Shown one piece after another: positions 29,901-41,929 of a DNA stretch of 64,000 nucleotides. How positions within the stretch are numbered: the first letter of the stretch is position 1; the number at the start of each line of letters is the position of its first letter. The notes beneath the pieces were generated by a model that saw only the letters and a program-made list of their open reading frames with translations, was not told the origin of the DNA and made no database searches. The position numbers and the translations under genes were made by a program. This DNA comes from Flavobacterium psychroterrae. Its GTDB lineage: Bacteria > Bacteroidota > Bacteroidia > Flavobacteriales > Flavobacteriaceae. The DNA is taken from positions 217,723 to 281,722 of the forward strand of contig NZ_JAGYVZ010000001.1 in NCBI RefSeq assembly GCF_018380615.1, written 5' to 3'.

Positions 29901-30441
29901 TATAATAGTCTTTATAATGTTCCGGAACTGGCAGTTTTGTATTGATTAATTTTCCTCCCGCAATTTCAGTTGTAGACCAAACCACTTTTTGCATCGACAT
30001 TTCTGGTATAATCCAGGGTCCGCCAGCAACGGCAAAACCATCGGCACCGTGAAAAGCAATTTTTAATCCTAATCTATCGGCTTCTTTAAAAGCCCAATGT
30101 ATCATGTCCCAAAATTCCGGCGTCAATTGCAAAACAGGAGGATCGATTAACGGCGGATTTGCAGGGCCTTTTATGGTCATCAAATACGCACCAGCAATTC
30201 CAGCTTGTTTCATAGCTTCTAAATCGGCTGTGATTCCAACTTTAGAATAAGCCGATTTCATCCAATACCAATATACCCAAGGTTTTGAGGATTCGATTGT
30301 AGGTTGAAATGCTGTTGTTTCTTTTTTACCGATTTCCTGCGCAGAAACGAATCCCACGAAGAGTAACAATACAGTCAAAAGTCGGAAAGCCGAAAGTCGA
30401 AAGTCCATTTTAAAAAGAAAAAATTGTTTTTTTTGAAACAT
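26995..30441 (-). CDS. GH106 alpha-L-rhamnosidase
   Basis: 1148 residues. The signal peptide is best read from M12 (30408): MDFRLSAFRLLTVLLLFVGFVSAQ. The GH106 opening follows: WVYWYWMKSAYSKVGITADLEAMKQAGIAGAYLM, then a TIM barrel with LHFDSWECGSQNW and inserted beta-domains. It ends in a galactose-binding-like jelly roll (WLDLGTIANIAEVTVNGINCGTIWTFPY, about 1060-1095) that is standard for the family. Characterised GH106 enzymes remove alpha-L-rhamnose, and several act on RG-I or RG-II side chains. Periplasmic location is expected. The signal-peptide codons 30371-30405 consist of a small nucleotide repeat shared with the GH2 gene. Confidence 0.9.
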   Translation of the reverse strand: MFQKKQFFLFKMDFRLSAFRLLTVLLLFVGFVSAQEIGKKETTAFQPTIESSKPWVYWYWMKSAYSKVGITADLEAMKQAGIAGAYLMTIKGPANPPLIDPPVLQLTPEFWDMIHWAFKEADRLGLKIAFHGADGFAVAGGPWIIPEMSMQKVVWSTTEIAGGKLINTKLPVPEHYKDYYKDIATFAIPIKEYQTSSQIQLPKVTTSNNTDASFLTDAKKDDNFKFAEKGWIQYEFEKPFTCKSIVIETKGRDFQAQRLIVEVSDDGISFKFHERMVAPRHGWQDVDFSHNHTITPVTAKYFRFVYDPVGTEPGAEDLDFAKWKQNLKVSKITLSNQALIDNYEGKSGAVWRLSPETSAKQIPNSESFKKSEMINISNLVDTNGNLNWKAPNGKWKIIRMGHTSTGHENATGGAGKGLEVDKFNPELIRFQLDHWFGEAIRSAGPELTSKVLEILHFDSWECGSQNWSSVFQAEFQKRRGYNLVDYLPVMAGIPIESAAVSEKVLYDVRKTIAELVADNFYGTVAKIAKENNIKLSSENVAPVLTSDALLHFKYVDYPSGEFWLKSPTHDKPFDMMDAISGGHIYGKDIIQAEAFTALRMDWDEHPGNLKTLADRNYALGINRLFYHVFVHNPWTDRKPGMTLDDIGTFFQRDQTWWKPGKAWFDYCQRVQLQLQKGKPVIDLAIFIGEDFPSRSFVPDRLVPFIPNVFGKERLEREKIRLENEGQPTTKMPKEVTYSKNNTDLSQWVNPLNGYQYDSFNADVLTHNAKVENGKISFGGGIEYGALLFPGSHKMAPNKMISLAAAEKILELVKNGATIFIDEKPDLQPGMHSEADHKKWQNIIDEIWTDNSNASTWKIGKGTIIKLPYLGNDFASIGIEQDLYFPKLNRVDSETLAWTHRKSDTEDIYFISNQKEEKRSFEASFRIAGKIPQWYNPVTDQTSDLSRWMILDDRTIVSLTLDANESGFVIFKDQLKEVITKDYRKGSEFENVQTLNENWEIQFDPEFHGVKEIVKTDKLFDWNTSTNDQIKYYSGTAVYKKDFIWKGKTNEGFWLDLGTIANIAEVTVNGINCGTIWTFPYKTDISEALKKGKNSIEIKITNTWANRLIGDEKLPKEERLTWTTAPFRLQEGILLKAGLLGPVTIVKEK

Positions 30442-30468
30442 GGTTGTTGCTTTTCTATTCGTTACGTT

Positions 30469-30503
30469 TAAACCCGACAGGTTTTAAAAACCTGTTGGGT
30501 TTA
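30469..30503. repeat. 35-bp palindrome of the 'taaacccgacagg' family
   Basis: TAAACCCGACAGGTTTT faces AAAACCTGTTGGGTTTA with one mismatch. A related copy with TAAACCTGA arms lies at 50207-50239. It sits in the 80-bp GH2-GH106 gap and lacks a T-run, so it is not a typical terminator. Confidence 0.8.
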
Positions 30504-30521
30504 GCGCGCGGTATTCTTTGT

Positions 30522-33950
<3,429 letters not shown>

Positions 33951-35072
33951 TTATTTCTTCTTCTCCGGCGGTGCCACAAAATTCGTATCGCTTTTGCCTA
34001 AATCTTTAGAAGTTGCTACTGCAATTCCTCTTTGTTCTGCTTTGTTTACGGCACAATAAAAATGATAAACTACTCCGTCGTGTTTTACTACAAATGATTT
34101 GTGTGCAAACATATCATCGTAAGGTTCAGAAGATTTGATTAAGTCCTCACCTTTCCAGTCGGTCCAGTTTACTAAATCATTCGAAACTGCAAAACGGTTA
34201 AATGCACCTTGATTCCAACCTGTCCAAAAAGCGCCAAAATAGAACATCACCCAAGTATCATTAATACGCTGAATATAGGCATCTCCTGAGATTCCTTTAT
34301 GGTGATTGATTAATGGTTTATCACCATAGCGTTTCCATTTTTTCATATCGTTTGATACCGCCATAGCAATACGCTCTGCGCCTTTAGCAGGATTTACACT
34401 ATCACCACGGGCATTGTAATACATGATAAAATTGTGTCCTGTAACTTTGTCCTTATCACGAATAACACTATTTTTATACATCGTACTATTATCCCACCAT
34501 CTAGCGTCTTTGTCTTTTGGAGATAAAACCGGATTTTCTAATCTTTCGAATTCATGTGCTTTTGTTGGTGATTCTTTTGTATACGCCATCCCGATTGATA
34601 AAACGCCTGCTTCATACCCTTTACTGTCTCCGCCAAAATAACTCATCCAATATTTATCATCGTATTTTTCCCATTCATAACTTCCGCCCCAGGTTGGATC
34701 TTGTAATGAAATATATCCTGCTTTTTGGTTGACATCCCAATGTTGCTCGTTTTCAGAAAAAGACATTACTTTTCCTAAATGTTTCCAATGCAATAAATCG
34801 TCACTTTCTGCCAGCCATGTTTCGTAACCTCTTCCGCCGTAGATTAAATAGGTCATGAACCATTTTCCGTCTTTTCTAAATACACTCGGGCAATCCATCT
34901 TGTATGAGTTGTCTGTGGGAACCATTACTAAACCGTATTTGTAAGGCGTTTTGATTTCGTTGTAAATCTCCTGCATTACGGTTTCGTTGATTTCTCTTTT
35001 CTTGTATTTTGTCGTTGCGCAACTGCTTATGAAAAGTGTTGTAATGGCGATGATTAGATATTTAATTTTCAT
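33951..35072 (-). CDS. GH43/GH130-like five-bladed beta-propeller glycosidase, lipoprotein
   Basis: 373 residues with a lipobox ISSC (Cys18), so it is probably membrane-anchored. Repeated blade motifs are visible: CPSVFRKDGKWFMTYLIYGGRGYETWLAESDDLLHWKHLG, NDMKKWKRYGDKP, INDTWVMFYFGAFWTGWN and VSNDLVNWTDWKG. This is the pattern of the arabinanase/levansucrase/GH130 propeller clan. Asp59 in the MDCPSV strand may be the base, as in GH43, but I cannot place it in a CAZy family with confidence. With GH2 downstream (9 bp) and the larger propeller protein upstream, it most likely removes an arabinose or related sugar from a pectic side chain. Confidence 0.7.
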   Translation of the reverse strand: MKIKYLIIAITTLFISSCATTKYKKREINETVMQEIYNEIKTPYKYGLVMVPTDNSYKMDCPSVFRKDGKWFMTYLIYGGRGYETWLAESDDLLHWKHLGKVMSFSENEQHWDVNQKAGYISLQDPTWGGSYEWEKYDDKYWMSYFGGDSKGYEAGVLSIGMAYTKESPTKAHEFERLENPVLSPKDKDARWWDNSTMYKNSVIRDKDKVTGHNFIMYYNARGDSVNPAKGAERIAMAVSNDMKKWKRYGDKPLINHHKGISGDAYIQRINDTWVMFYFGAFWTGWNQGAFNRFAVSNDLVNWTDWKGEDLIKSSEPYDDMFAHKSFVVKHDGVVYHFYCAVNKAEQRGIAVATSKDLGKSDTNFVAPPEKKK

Positions 35073-35099
35073 TTTTTATGTGTTTATGGCACGCGGATG

Positions 35100-35310
35100 A
35101 CGCGGATTAAACTGGTCTACACAGATTTTATTATTTTGTTTAACGCAGATTTAAAATGATTTAAGCAGATTATTATTTGATTTTTATCTGTGTTAATCTG
35201 CTTAAATCTGCAAGATCTGCGTGAAATTTTATTTTAATCTTTTCATTTACATTTAAGAGTATTATTCAAAAAATCTGCGTAAATCTGTTCAATCCGTAAA
35301 ATCTGTGGGC
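35100..35310. repeat. Dispersed inverted repeat of the 'acgcagattt' family
   Basis: AACGCAGATTTAAAATGATT (35142-35161) and TTAAATCTGCAAGATCTGCG (about 35202-35221) face each other, with TTAAGCAGATTA/TAATCTGCTTAA inside, giving a long imperfect hairpin. A second AATCTGCGTAAATCTG block follows up to 35310. The element fills the gap between the two propeller-type genes. Confidence 0.8.
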
Positions 35311-35312
35311 TA

Positions 35313-37013
35313 TTATTTCAATTCTTCTAAACGTGATTTCATTGCGTCTTTGTTTAATTTTACTTTTACCATTCCCATTGGGTGAAATCTTTTTTTCAGA
35401 TCGATGGCGGCGTAAACGATGGTGTAAACGTCATTCCCTTCGGGGATTAAACACAAAGGCGTTCGCATAATATCCCACCATTTATTGACTTTTGTTTCTA
35501 TCGGAATATATCTTGCTTCTCCCCAATTTTTTCCGTCTTTTGATAATGAATACGCCATCATATTGGGTAAATGATGTCCCCAACCGTCTGGGCCTCCGTC
35601 AAAAATGGCAATGTATAAACCGTTTGGCAACTGGCTCACAATTGGATTTTCTACAAAAAACGGATGCATGGTTTTGATTGGATTAGTGCCGTCTTTTATT
35701 CTTGACCACGGACCTTCTAAACTTTTTGATTCGGCCAAAGCCACAAACCAGCCTTTTCCGGTTTTCTTCGGATAATCTGCCCATGAATTAAAAGGATACG
35801 CACCGCTGTAAAATCCGAAATATTTATCGCCTACTTTATATGGGAAAAAAGAAGCTACACCCTGACGTCCTTCCCAAGGTTCTGAGTCTAATCCGGGTTC
35901 CATGATAATTCCCATATCTTTATACGGACCGCCGATTCCTTCGATTCCATCAACGGTTGATTCGCAACGCCAAATCCTCCCGAAAGAATGGTTTGGTTCT
36001 ATAGTTTTACTAACGGTATAAGCCAAATAATAGCCGTACCATTTGTTTGCCTTTTCGTTAAAAACGGGCATATACGACCAAATTGCAGCACGGCGATCAT
36101 TCATTGGGTTATCATCTTCGGTTACGGCGTAAGTTCCGCTTGCCTGATATATGGTTGATTCTCTTTTCCAGTGAATCGCATCTTTACTGGACCAATGACC
36201 AATTCTCGTTTTTACACGATCATAATAATAATCAACTCCTTTTTCACCCGCTCTTTCGGTTGGAAACATATGATACGTAACGCCTACTTTTACGACGCGT
36301 CCGCCTTCAAAACCGCCCTGAATTCCTTCGGTTCCTGACATTCCTTCATCTACAACAGCTTTATTTTCTCCGCCGATAATTTCGAAAAGTGGTTTTTCAT
36401 CTGAAAATCCTTCAACAATAAAAGTTGGATTCCAAAGTTTCCCGTCTGGAAGTGCTGCATTTCTTGGCTCTAGTTTTTGATTGTCTTTTACAACTCCTAA
36501 AATTGTAAATAATCCTTTTCCGGGATTTATAGTTTGCGTTCCTTTTGAATAAGAAACTGCATAAATATTCACCGGAGGCAAACCTGTTATTGTTACTCCA
36601 TTTTCAAGAATTAATTTGGCTTTCGCCGAAGTATTAAATTGATGATAATCTGGATTTTCTTTTTCATGAAAAACTCCAATCAAAACCTGAACATTTTCTT
36701 TAAACTTTAATTTTAATGGAGAATTTGTTCTGTTTTTATAACTTTCTAATGGAAGTTCAATTCCTGTTAATCCTTCTAATTCTGGAGCTAAACGAATAAT
36801 ATTATGTTTGCTTTGCGAAAATACATGTGCGTATTGCGTTGTTTTGAATGTTTTGTAATTGTTTACAACTTCAAAAGTGGCGGGTTTCCATGCTTGGTTT
36901 TTATCGACATTTGATTTTTGGCCTTGAGCCGAAAACTGAAAAGCGATAAAAAGCAACAGTATTAAAACTATTGTTGCTGACTTAAATTGGTATTTTATAT
37001 TTTTTGAAAACAT
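35313..37013 (-). CDS. Two-domain secreted beta-propeller protein, GH43-like, family unassigned
   Basis: 566 residues with a signal peptide (about 10-33, ending FSAQGQ). Residues about 40-190 look like a beta-sandwich (FKTTQYAHVFSQ, GIELPLESYKNRTNSPLKL). From about 215 propeller-like motifs appear: GFEGGRVVKVGVTYHMFPTERAGEKG, RIGHWSSKDAIHWKRES, NKWYGYYLAY, SEPWEGRQGVASFFPYKVGDKYFGFYSGAYPFNSW and FVENPIVSQLPNGLYIAIFDGG. This resembles the GH43/GH32 fold, but I cannot match it to a characterised CAZy family. It is the second gene of unit B, between GH78 and the GH43-like lipoprotein. A side-chain glycosidase role is inferred from context. Confidence 0.65.
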   Translation of the reverse strand: MFSKNIKYQFKSATIVLILLLFIAFQFSAQGQKSNVDKNQAWKPATFEVVNNYKTFKTTQYAHVFSQSKHNIIRLAPELEGLTGIELPLESYKNRTNSPLKLKFKENVQVLIGVFHEKENPDYHQFNTSAKAKLILENGVTITGLPPVNIYAVSYSKGTQTINPGKGLFTILGVVKDNQKLEPRNAALPDGKLWNPTFIVEGFSDEKPLFEIIGGENKAVVDEGMSGTEGIQGGFEGGRVVKVGVTYHMFPTERAGEKGVDYYYDRVKTRIGHWSSKDAIHWKRESTIYQASGTYAVTEDDNPMNDRRAAIWSYMPVFNEKANKWYGYYLAYTVSKTIEPNHSFGRIWRCESTVDGIEGIGGPYKDMGIIMEPGLDSEPWEGRQGVASFFPYKVGDKYFGFYSGAYPFNSWADYPKKTGKGWFVALAESKSLEGPWSRIKDGTNPIKTMHPFFVENPIVSQLPNGLYIAIFDGGPDGWGHHLPNMMAYSLSKDGKNWGEARYIPIETKVNKWWDIMRTPLCLIPEGNDVYTIVYAAIDLKKRFHPMGMVKVKLNKDAMKSRLEELK

Positions 37014-37050
37014 TGGTTTTACTTTTTACAAGAATGAAATTACACCCAAT

Positions 37051-37140
37051 TTTGTCATTTCGACGAAGGAGAAATCGCATGCGCTGAATCCGTACAGTGC
37101 GTCGCTCTCTGGATGTGATTTCTCGTTCCTCGAAATGACA
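37051..37140. repeat. Dispersed palindromic element
   Basis: TTTCGACGAAGGAGAAATC on the left faces GATTTCTCGTTCCTCGAAAT on the right, ending in GACAG. It belongs to the family at 4764, 25236 and 42177 and lies between the GH78 stop and the propeller gene start. Confidence 0.8.
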
Positions 37141-37169
37141 GGCTGGGTCGATAAAACAAAACGTGAAAA

Positions 37170-39356
37170 TTAAATCGCTTTATAACTTACTTTATATTCA
37201 ACATTTGGTTTAACAATCAATTGATATTTATTTTTAGCCAAAGTTGTAATCGTTCCTGAATTGGTTTTTGGTTTACCTGAACTTTCAAAAATCAATTTTC
37301 CTTCGCCTTCACTTGCTTTTACTTTGATTTCTTTGGTGCTGCAATACAATTCTACTTCTCCGTTTGGTGTTGGTACTTTTCCCTGCATCCATTGTAAACC
37401 GCCAAGATTTGGTTTGATTTCATATTCTGCATATCCTGGTGAAGTTGGTTTTACGCCCAAATAATATTTTCCTAATAAATAAATCGGACTTGCGCCCCAA
37501 GCGTGGCAAAGGCTTTTTCCGTACGGGCGTCCATACATTGCTAAATGTTCTGTTCCTTTTTTGTTTGGATTGTATTCTTCCCAGAAAGATGTTGCACCTT
37601 CTTTTAGCATTCCGCCCCAATAGTCTTTCATTTCTTTCAGCACATAATCTTGTTCGCCCATTGCACACAACGCTTCTAACTCGTAAAAACGCATGTATGG
37701 TGTCGTGATTTGAAGAATATCATCATTGAGTAACACCTTCTTTTTTATGCTTTGTTTTTGTTCTTCATTAAAATAATTAAAAAAAATACCGAACATATTA
37801 GCGTATCTGGTTACAATATCCTGCATTTTACCGTCTATACGCTGGTGCTTCATAACGTTTTCTTTTTTATCCCAAAACACATCAAATAGTTTTGTTTTTA
37901 AATCATCTGCTAATTTTTGATATTGTTTTTGGTCTTCATTTTCACCTGCAATTTTAGCACTAACTGCCATTGCTTCCAGACTTCTGGCTAAAAGCATTTG
38001 CTCAAAACTAACCTCGCCTGTTTTTGGTAATCCGTTTGCCCAATCAATAAAAACCCAATCGCCCTCTAATGGTTCAAGGAATCCGTTTGCGTTTCTTCTT
38101 TTTAAGCAGAATTCCATGAGTGATTTCATTCGTGGATAAAAAGTTTTAATGAATTTTGTATCGCCAGTATGTAAATAATAATCGTAAACGCCTACAAACC
38201 AATACAGCGAGTAATCCATTATGATATTAATATGAGCCGTCACAGGTTCTTTACCACGCAGCGCTAACAGTGTTCGTTCTACAGAAGCCGAATCAAAGAA
38301 CAAATAATAATTCATTAAGTAACTTTGATAAGCGTCGCCAGACCAAACCCAACGGTCGCGTTTAATTCCGTCTATAAAAAATTCGCGCGTTGTTAAATGC
38401 ATCGTGTAAGCCGACACATCCCAAATTTGATTCAGTACTTGGTCTGAAGATTTAAATGCACCACGATACTCTAAAGGTAAATATTCATAAAGCATTGAAA
38501 TAGAATCATATTTTACCGTTGCATCTGCTTGTACCTGAACATAACGGAATGCTTTTGATCCATCATGTGTGTAGGTTTCAGACTGGTTTCCGTCAAAAGA
38601 TAAATGGTCTAGTGTTTCACATTTGGCAGAATCAAGCGCTTCCTCACGAGATTCGCCATAATAAAGTGCTACTTTACCTTTTCCTTTTAAACCGTGAATT
38701 TTAATATAACCAAAGGTTTCTTTACCAAAATCTACTAATTCACCAGTTCCTGTTTTTTCTGTTTTTTTTGCGTTCAACGGTTTGGTTGTAAGTTTAAACC
38801 CCGAAGGTTTATTCTCTGGTGCATCAAAATTCCAAGAACCAACAGGCACCCATGGTGTTCCTGATTGTTGTGCTTTTCCAGCTTCATCAATCCAAAGTTT
38901 ATCTTCATTAGTCACCTTCCAGGATGCATCAGATTTAACGTATTTACCATCAATATAAATAGTCGGCAATACTTCCTGATTGTATACTTTAAATGAAATT
39001 TTGTGTTTTCCCGCAGGAATTTTTATTGATTTTGGCTGCCCGTAAACCTGAACGCCATCTAAAAGTAATTGAAAAGATCCTTCAGAGTAGATTTTTGCCT
39101 CGTCTGGTTCCGGAATATCTACTTCTGCCTGAAAAGTTACCAGGGCATAAGGACTGTAATATTGCCAAAGTGGTGGAAATACCGCTTCGCGTTCTGTACG
39201 TTTTACCTGCATTTTATTGCTTAACCAAACTTCAAAATCACCTGGATACCAGATCCATGTCGCTTCTTTTGGTTTTTCCTGAGCGAATAAAAAACTCGTT
39301 GAGCATAAAATAACACAAACAAACAAAAATCTAAAAATGGAAAATCGGCTTTGCAT
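37170..39356 (-). CDS. GH78 alpha-L-rhamnosidase
   Basis: 728 residues; signal peptide 1-26 (SFLFAQ). Beta domains occupy about 30-295 and the (alpha/alpha)6 barrel about 300-630. The family signature DGIKRDRWVWSGD (329-341) supplies the acidic catalytic and binding residues, followed by TSFWEEYNP and CHAWGASPIYLLGKYYLGVKP before the C-terminal beta domain. It hydrolyses alpha-L-rhamnosides, expected in RG-I backbone and RG-II side chains, in the periplasm. It is the first gene of unit B; the promoter and shared operator lie directly upstream, giving a predicted 5' leader of only about 12 nt. Confidence 0.92.
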   Translation of the reverse strand: MQSRFSIFRFLFVCVILCSTSFLFAQEKPKEATWIWYPGDFEVWLSNKMQVKRTEREAVFPPLWQYYSPYALVTFQAEVDIPEPDEAKIYSEGSFQLLLDGVQVYGQPKSIKIPAGKHKISFKVYNQEVLPTIYIDGKYVKSDASWKVTNEDKLWIDEAGKAQQSGTPWVPVGSWNFDAPENKPSGFKLTTKPLNAKKTEKTGTGELVDFGKETFGYIKIHGLKGKGKVALYYGESREEALDSAKCETLDHLSFDGNQSETYTHDGSKAFRYVQVQADATVKYDSISMLYEYLPLEYRGAFKSSDQVLNQIWDVSAYTMHLTTREFFIDGIKRDRWVWSGDAYQSYLMNYYLFFDSASVERTLLALRGKEPVTAHINIIMDYSLYWFVGVYDYYLHTGDTKFIKTFYPRMKSLMEFCLKRRNANGFLEPLEGDWVFIDWANGLPKTGEVSFEQMLLARSLEAMAVSAKIAGENEDQKQYQKLADDLKTKLFDVFWDKKENVMKHQRIDGKMQDIVTRYANMFGIFFNYFNEEQKQSIKKKVLLNDDILQITTPYMRFYELEALCAMGEQDYVLKEMKDYWGGMLKEGATSFWEEYNPNKKGTEHLAMYGRPYGKSLCHAWGASPIYLLGKYYLGVKPTSPGYAEYEIKPNLGGLQWMQGKVPTPNGEVELYCSTKEIKVKASEGEGKLIFESSGKPKTNSGTITTLAKNKYQLIVKPNVEYKVSYKAI

Positions 39357-39374
39357 TTATCTTTTTTTTGGAGC

Positions 39375-39405
39375 TAAAGATAAGTGTTATTTTTACATTT
39401 CACAA
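39375..39405 (-). promoter_or_regulatory. Putative promoter of GH78 (unit B)
   Basis: Minus strand: TATCTTTA (39375-39382) approximates the -7 consensus TAnnTTTG, and TTG at 39403-39405 is the -33 element with a 20-bp spacer. The operator repeat overlaps the -33 box, as expected for an activator site. Confidence 0.6.
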
Positions 39406-39450
39406 CCTGTAGTGTCCTGTTTCTTTGGATTTTTAACTAATAAAATACAG
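39406..39450 (-). promoter_or_regulatory. Bipartite PUL operator, copy 2 (GH78)
   Basis: Minus-strand CAGGACACTACAGG (39406-39419) and CTGTATTTTATTAG (39437-39450) are separated by the same phase as at susC (31 vs 30 bp between reference ends). The direct repeat touches the -33 box of the GH78 promoter. Confidence 0.75.
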
Positions 39451-39570
39451 GGACTATAATTTTAATGATATTTTTTTATCTAATTCATTAATTATTATTT
39501 GAATATTTTTGAAATAGATAATGGGATGTGGGATTTATTATTCATTGACTGGCTAAGTATTAGGCATAAA

Positions 39571-39597
39571 AAAATGCTCTTAGTATGGGAGCATTTT
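39571..39597 (-). terminator. Intrinsic terminator of the 39668 gene
   Basis: AAAATGCTC (39571-39579) pairs with GAGCATTTT (39589-39597). Upstream A-residues on the plus strand give a U-tract in the minus direction. It closes the two-gene unit 41375-39668. Confidence 0.75.
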
Positions 39598-39667
39598 AAA
39601 GACTTAACAAAAATAATTAACACATTAATTATTCCATTTATCGGATATATTTATTAATTCATTGATT

Positions 39668-41002
39668 TTACTCATCTCGATTTTTAATATATTCAAATAT
39701 TTTTGAGGTAATTTTCATAATCCCTTCTTCAATTCTGTCTGAACTATACTTAACTTCAAAATTTAAATCATCATATGTAGCTGAAAATTTTATGGAATTC
39801 TTTTCTGTAGTTATTTGCAATGGAATTAAAATTTCGAAATCTAAATTGTACTTATATTTTTCAAAATCTTTATTTGATAAAATTACTTCCGTATTATTTG
39901 AAGAACTGAATAAGGAATCTTCAAGTTTAATAGTTTTGCTTGAGTTGTTTTTGTCTAAAACAGTTGTGACTTGTATTATTTGGTAATCTTTCAATCCTTC
40001 TTTTTTATCTACTAACTCCACATTTTTAGGAATTATCTTTTCAATTATTGATTTGTCTTTAATTTTAATTGTTTTATAATTAGATGTAACAGAATTTTTT
40101 ATTTGCAAAGTGAAATTTGGATTTTCTGTAATTTTAAAAATTGGATTAAATATCTTTTTTCGATCCTCTTCATCATAAGATTCTAAAATTTTATTTACTG
40201 TGACTTTATCGTAATCATCGTCAAGTACTAATTCTTTATATTTTGTTCCAACATCGATTGCCCATTTTTTTATAGCTACATCTTGAATTGAATTCTTCAT
40301 AACCTTATCAACTGCTAATCCAATTTCAAAACTTCCGTATTTTAAATCAACCATTCTTAAATCTAAATCTGGTAATATTTTATTAAAAATACTATTAAGA
40401 ATTAACTTGTCAGTTTTAATCTCTTTAAACTCTAAAAAGAAATCTGCTTTTAAAAAGTTTTTAAAAGATGTAGCAACATTATTTATTAAAGAATTTGCAA
40501 GTTCAGTTAATCCAATTGTATCAGAATATTTTAAATTATTCGGAGCAAATTTTATATAAAAAGCATTTTGCCTTAAATTTTGTAAATATGACCTTGCCTT
40601 AAAATCTTCAATAAAATTAAAATAATATGATTCTTCAGATGGCTCATAGTCTAAGTATGAATCATCATTTGGTAAATAATTTTCGTTAATAAACTGGCTT
40701 TGAACTACATTACATCTAGTTACATTTCCATCAAAATCTTGTTCAATCAAAAAACTAATATTTTCATTTTCTGTTATTATTTTCTTGAGAGATATTGATT
40801 TGGTTAGGTATTGAAAAATTACATCTTCAGTTACTTCTAAAAATAAATATATGTCCGAATTTTCGACAGTATCAACAAGATATAATAAAAAATCTTTTTT
40901 ATTATTTGTTAAGTGGGTCAAAATAGGCTCGTCCAAAAAAATAATGTCTTCTATTTTTTTAAATTTACTAAAATCGAATATTGTATTTTTATTATTTTTC
41001 AT
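39668..41002 (-). CDS. Conserved-looking cytoplasmic protein of unknown function (possibly DUF6575-like)
   Basis: 444 residues, no signal peptide or membrane segment, very rich in Lys, Asn, Ile and Asp, and more AT-rich than the pectin genes. The N-terminal part (about 15-110) has LDEPILTHLTNNKKDFLLYLVDTVENSDIYLFLEVTEDVIFQYL and then DDSYLDYEPSEESYY, which reminds me of DUF6575-type proteins; this is a weak recollection. The middle is helical and the C-terminal third is beta-rich with repeated FEILIPLQI-like strands. Its start overlaps the end of the 40992 gene by 11 bp, so the two are co-translated. The function is unknown; accessory or defence-type cargo is possible from the SymE neighbourhood. 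Confidence 0.6.
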   Translation of the reverse strand: MKNNKNTIFDFSKFKKIEDIIFLDEPILTHLTNNKKDFLLYLVDTVENSDIYLFLEVTEDVIFQYLTKSISLKKIITENENISFLIEQDFDGNVTRCNVVQSQFINENYLPNDDSYLDYEPSEESYYFNFIEDFKARSYLQNLRQNAFYIKFAPNNLKYSDTIGLTELANSLINNVATSFKNFLKADFFLEFKEIKTDKLILNSIFNKILPDLDLRMVDLKYGSFEIGLAVDKVMKNSIQDVAIKKWAIDVGTKYKELVLDDDYDKVTVNKILESYDEEDRKKIFNPIFKITENPNFTLQIKNSVTSNYKTIKIKDKSIIEKIIPKNVELVDKKEGLKDYQIIQVTTVLDKNNSSKTIKLEDSLFSSSNNTEVILSNKDFEKYKYNLDFEILIPLQITTEKNSIKFSATYDDLNFEVKYSSDRIEEGIMKITSKIFEYIKNRDE

Positions 41003-41375
41003 TTACTAAAACAAATTTACTTAAAATATCTATGTTTTTTTCTGGATAAAAAGTAAAATGATTTTTATTTTTGGAACTATGCTTGATTCCGTCTAAATCT
41101 GTTAATTCACTTTTAGCAATATTTGAATAATTTAATTGTTTATTTTTTGATAAATTATTAAGCATTTGTTTTGCAGAATCATAATTACTAAATAATGATA
41201 ATCCCCAAGCTAAACAATTATTTTGAAATTTAGGTTTTAATAAAACTGCATTAGGTACAAATGAATTTTCGGTCATTGGATTTTCAACGCATCTAAAAAG
41301 AATTTTTCCTCCTTTTAAATTTTCAACAGGACAATTTTCTATTAAATCTAATTGCTTTTGGTATTTTAACTCCAT
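40992..41375 (-). CDS. Small protein of unknown function, upstream partner of the 444-aa gene
   Basis: 127 residues, cytoplasmic by appearance, very AT-rich codons. Visible features are KGGKILFRCVENPMTENSFVPNAVLLKPKF, then NCLAWGLSLFSNYDSAKQML, a Lys/Asn-rich centre and an aromatic tail HFTFYPEKNIDILSKFVLVNEK. I do not recognise the family. The 11-bp overlap with the downstream gene is typical of obligate two-gene modules. About 185 bp of non-coding sequence separate it from symE-like 41561, on the same strand. Confidence 0.6.
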   Translation of the reverse strand: MELKYQKQLDLIENCPVENLKGGKILFRCVENPMTENSFVPNAVLLKPKFQNNCLAWGLSLFSNYDSAKQMLNNLSKNKQLNYSNIAKSELTDLDGIKHSSKNKNHFTFYPEKNIDILSKFVLVNEK

Positions 41376-41560
41376 TTATTAAATTTTATGTTATTTTAGA
41401 TTACTTCGGACATCATTTTTTTCAGTTAATTAAAACTCCATTTACAAACGTACTATTTATTTTTCTCAATTTTATAAAAATTTACGTACATTTTTTAAAA
41501 GATTCACCTAGCGAAATCTAATTTTCAAAAACAAAATCATTTATCTATTAAATAAAATAA

Positions 41561-41782
41561 TCACTTCATTTCACTTTCATCATTTGCAGTAATAATAATT
41601 ATATTTTTTTCATGTCTAACTGTTACAGATTCTCCGCATCTAAAACCCATATCGTAAAGCCACCTTCCCGAAAGTCGGATTTCAGGAAATACAATATATC
41701 GTCTATATGCCCTTGTAATATGTTTACTTTGTATTTTTAATTGTCGTTTTCCTGCTCGTTGAATTATATTTTCTTGTTTCAT
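41561..41782 (-). CDS. SymE-family toxin-like protein
   Basis: 73 residues from the ATG at 41782 (an in-frame ATG at 41803 adds seven hydrophobic residues not typical of the family). The core FPEIRLSGRWLYDMGFRCGESVTVRHEKNIIIITAND matches the SymE pattern PEIRLSGxWLxxxGFxxGxxVxVxxxxxxIxI, an AbrB-like swapped-hairpin fold. E. coli SymE is an SOS-induced nuclease-like toxin silenced by an antisense RNA; whether this copy is toxic is unknown. It is divergent from an XRE regulator 147 bp away. The short Bacteroidota forms are sometimes chromosomal orphans. Confidence 0.8.
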   Translation of the reverse strand: MKQENIIQRAGKRQLKIQSKHITRAYRRYIVFPEIRLSGRWLYDMGFRCGESVTVRHEKNIIIITANDESEMK

Positions 41783-41929
41783 AATTATTAACAATTTACA
41801 CAATATTACAATAAATAAAACTATAAAGTAAATAAATCAACATAATAAGTTGATTTCAATTTATTATACTTTGATTTTCAAGTCTTTAAAATTTTGCGAT
41901 ATTTGCAGGAGAATTCATAAACTAACAAT

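Noticed and set aside
39541..39667. Idea that the GH78 promoter region contains an integration site (att) for the island
   Set aside because: No direct repeat was found flanking 39.6-42.3 kb and no integrase or tRNA is adjacent; the island boundary is judged only by content.
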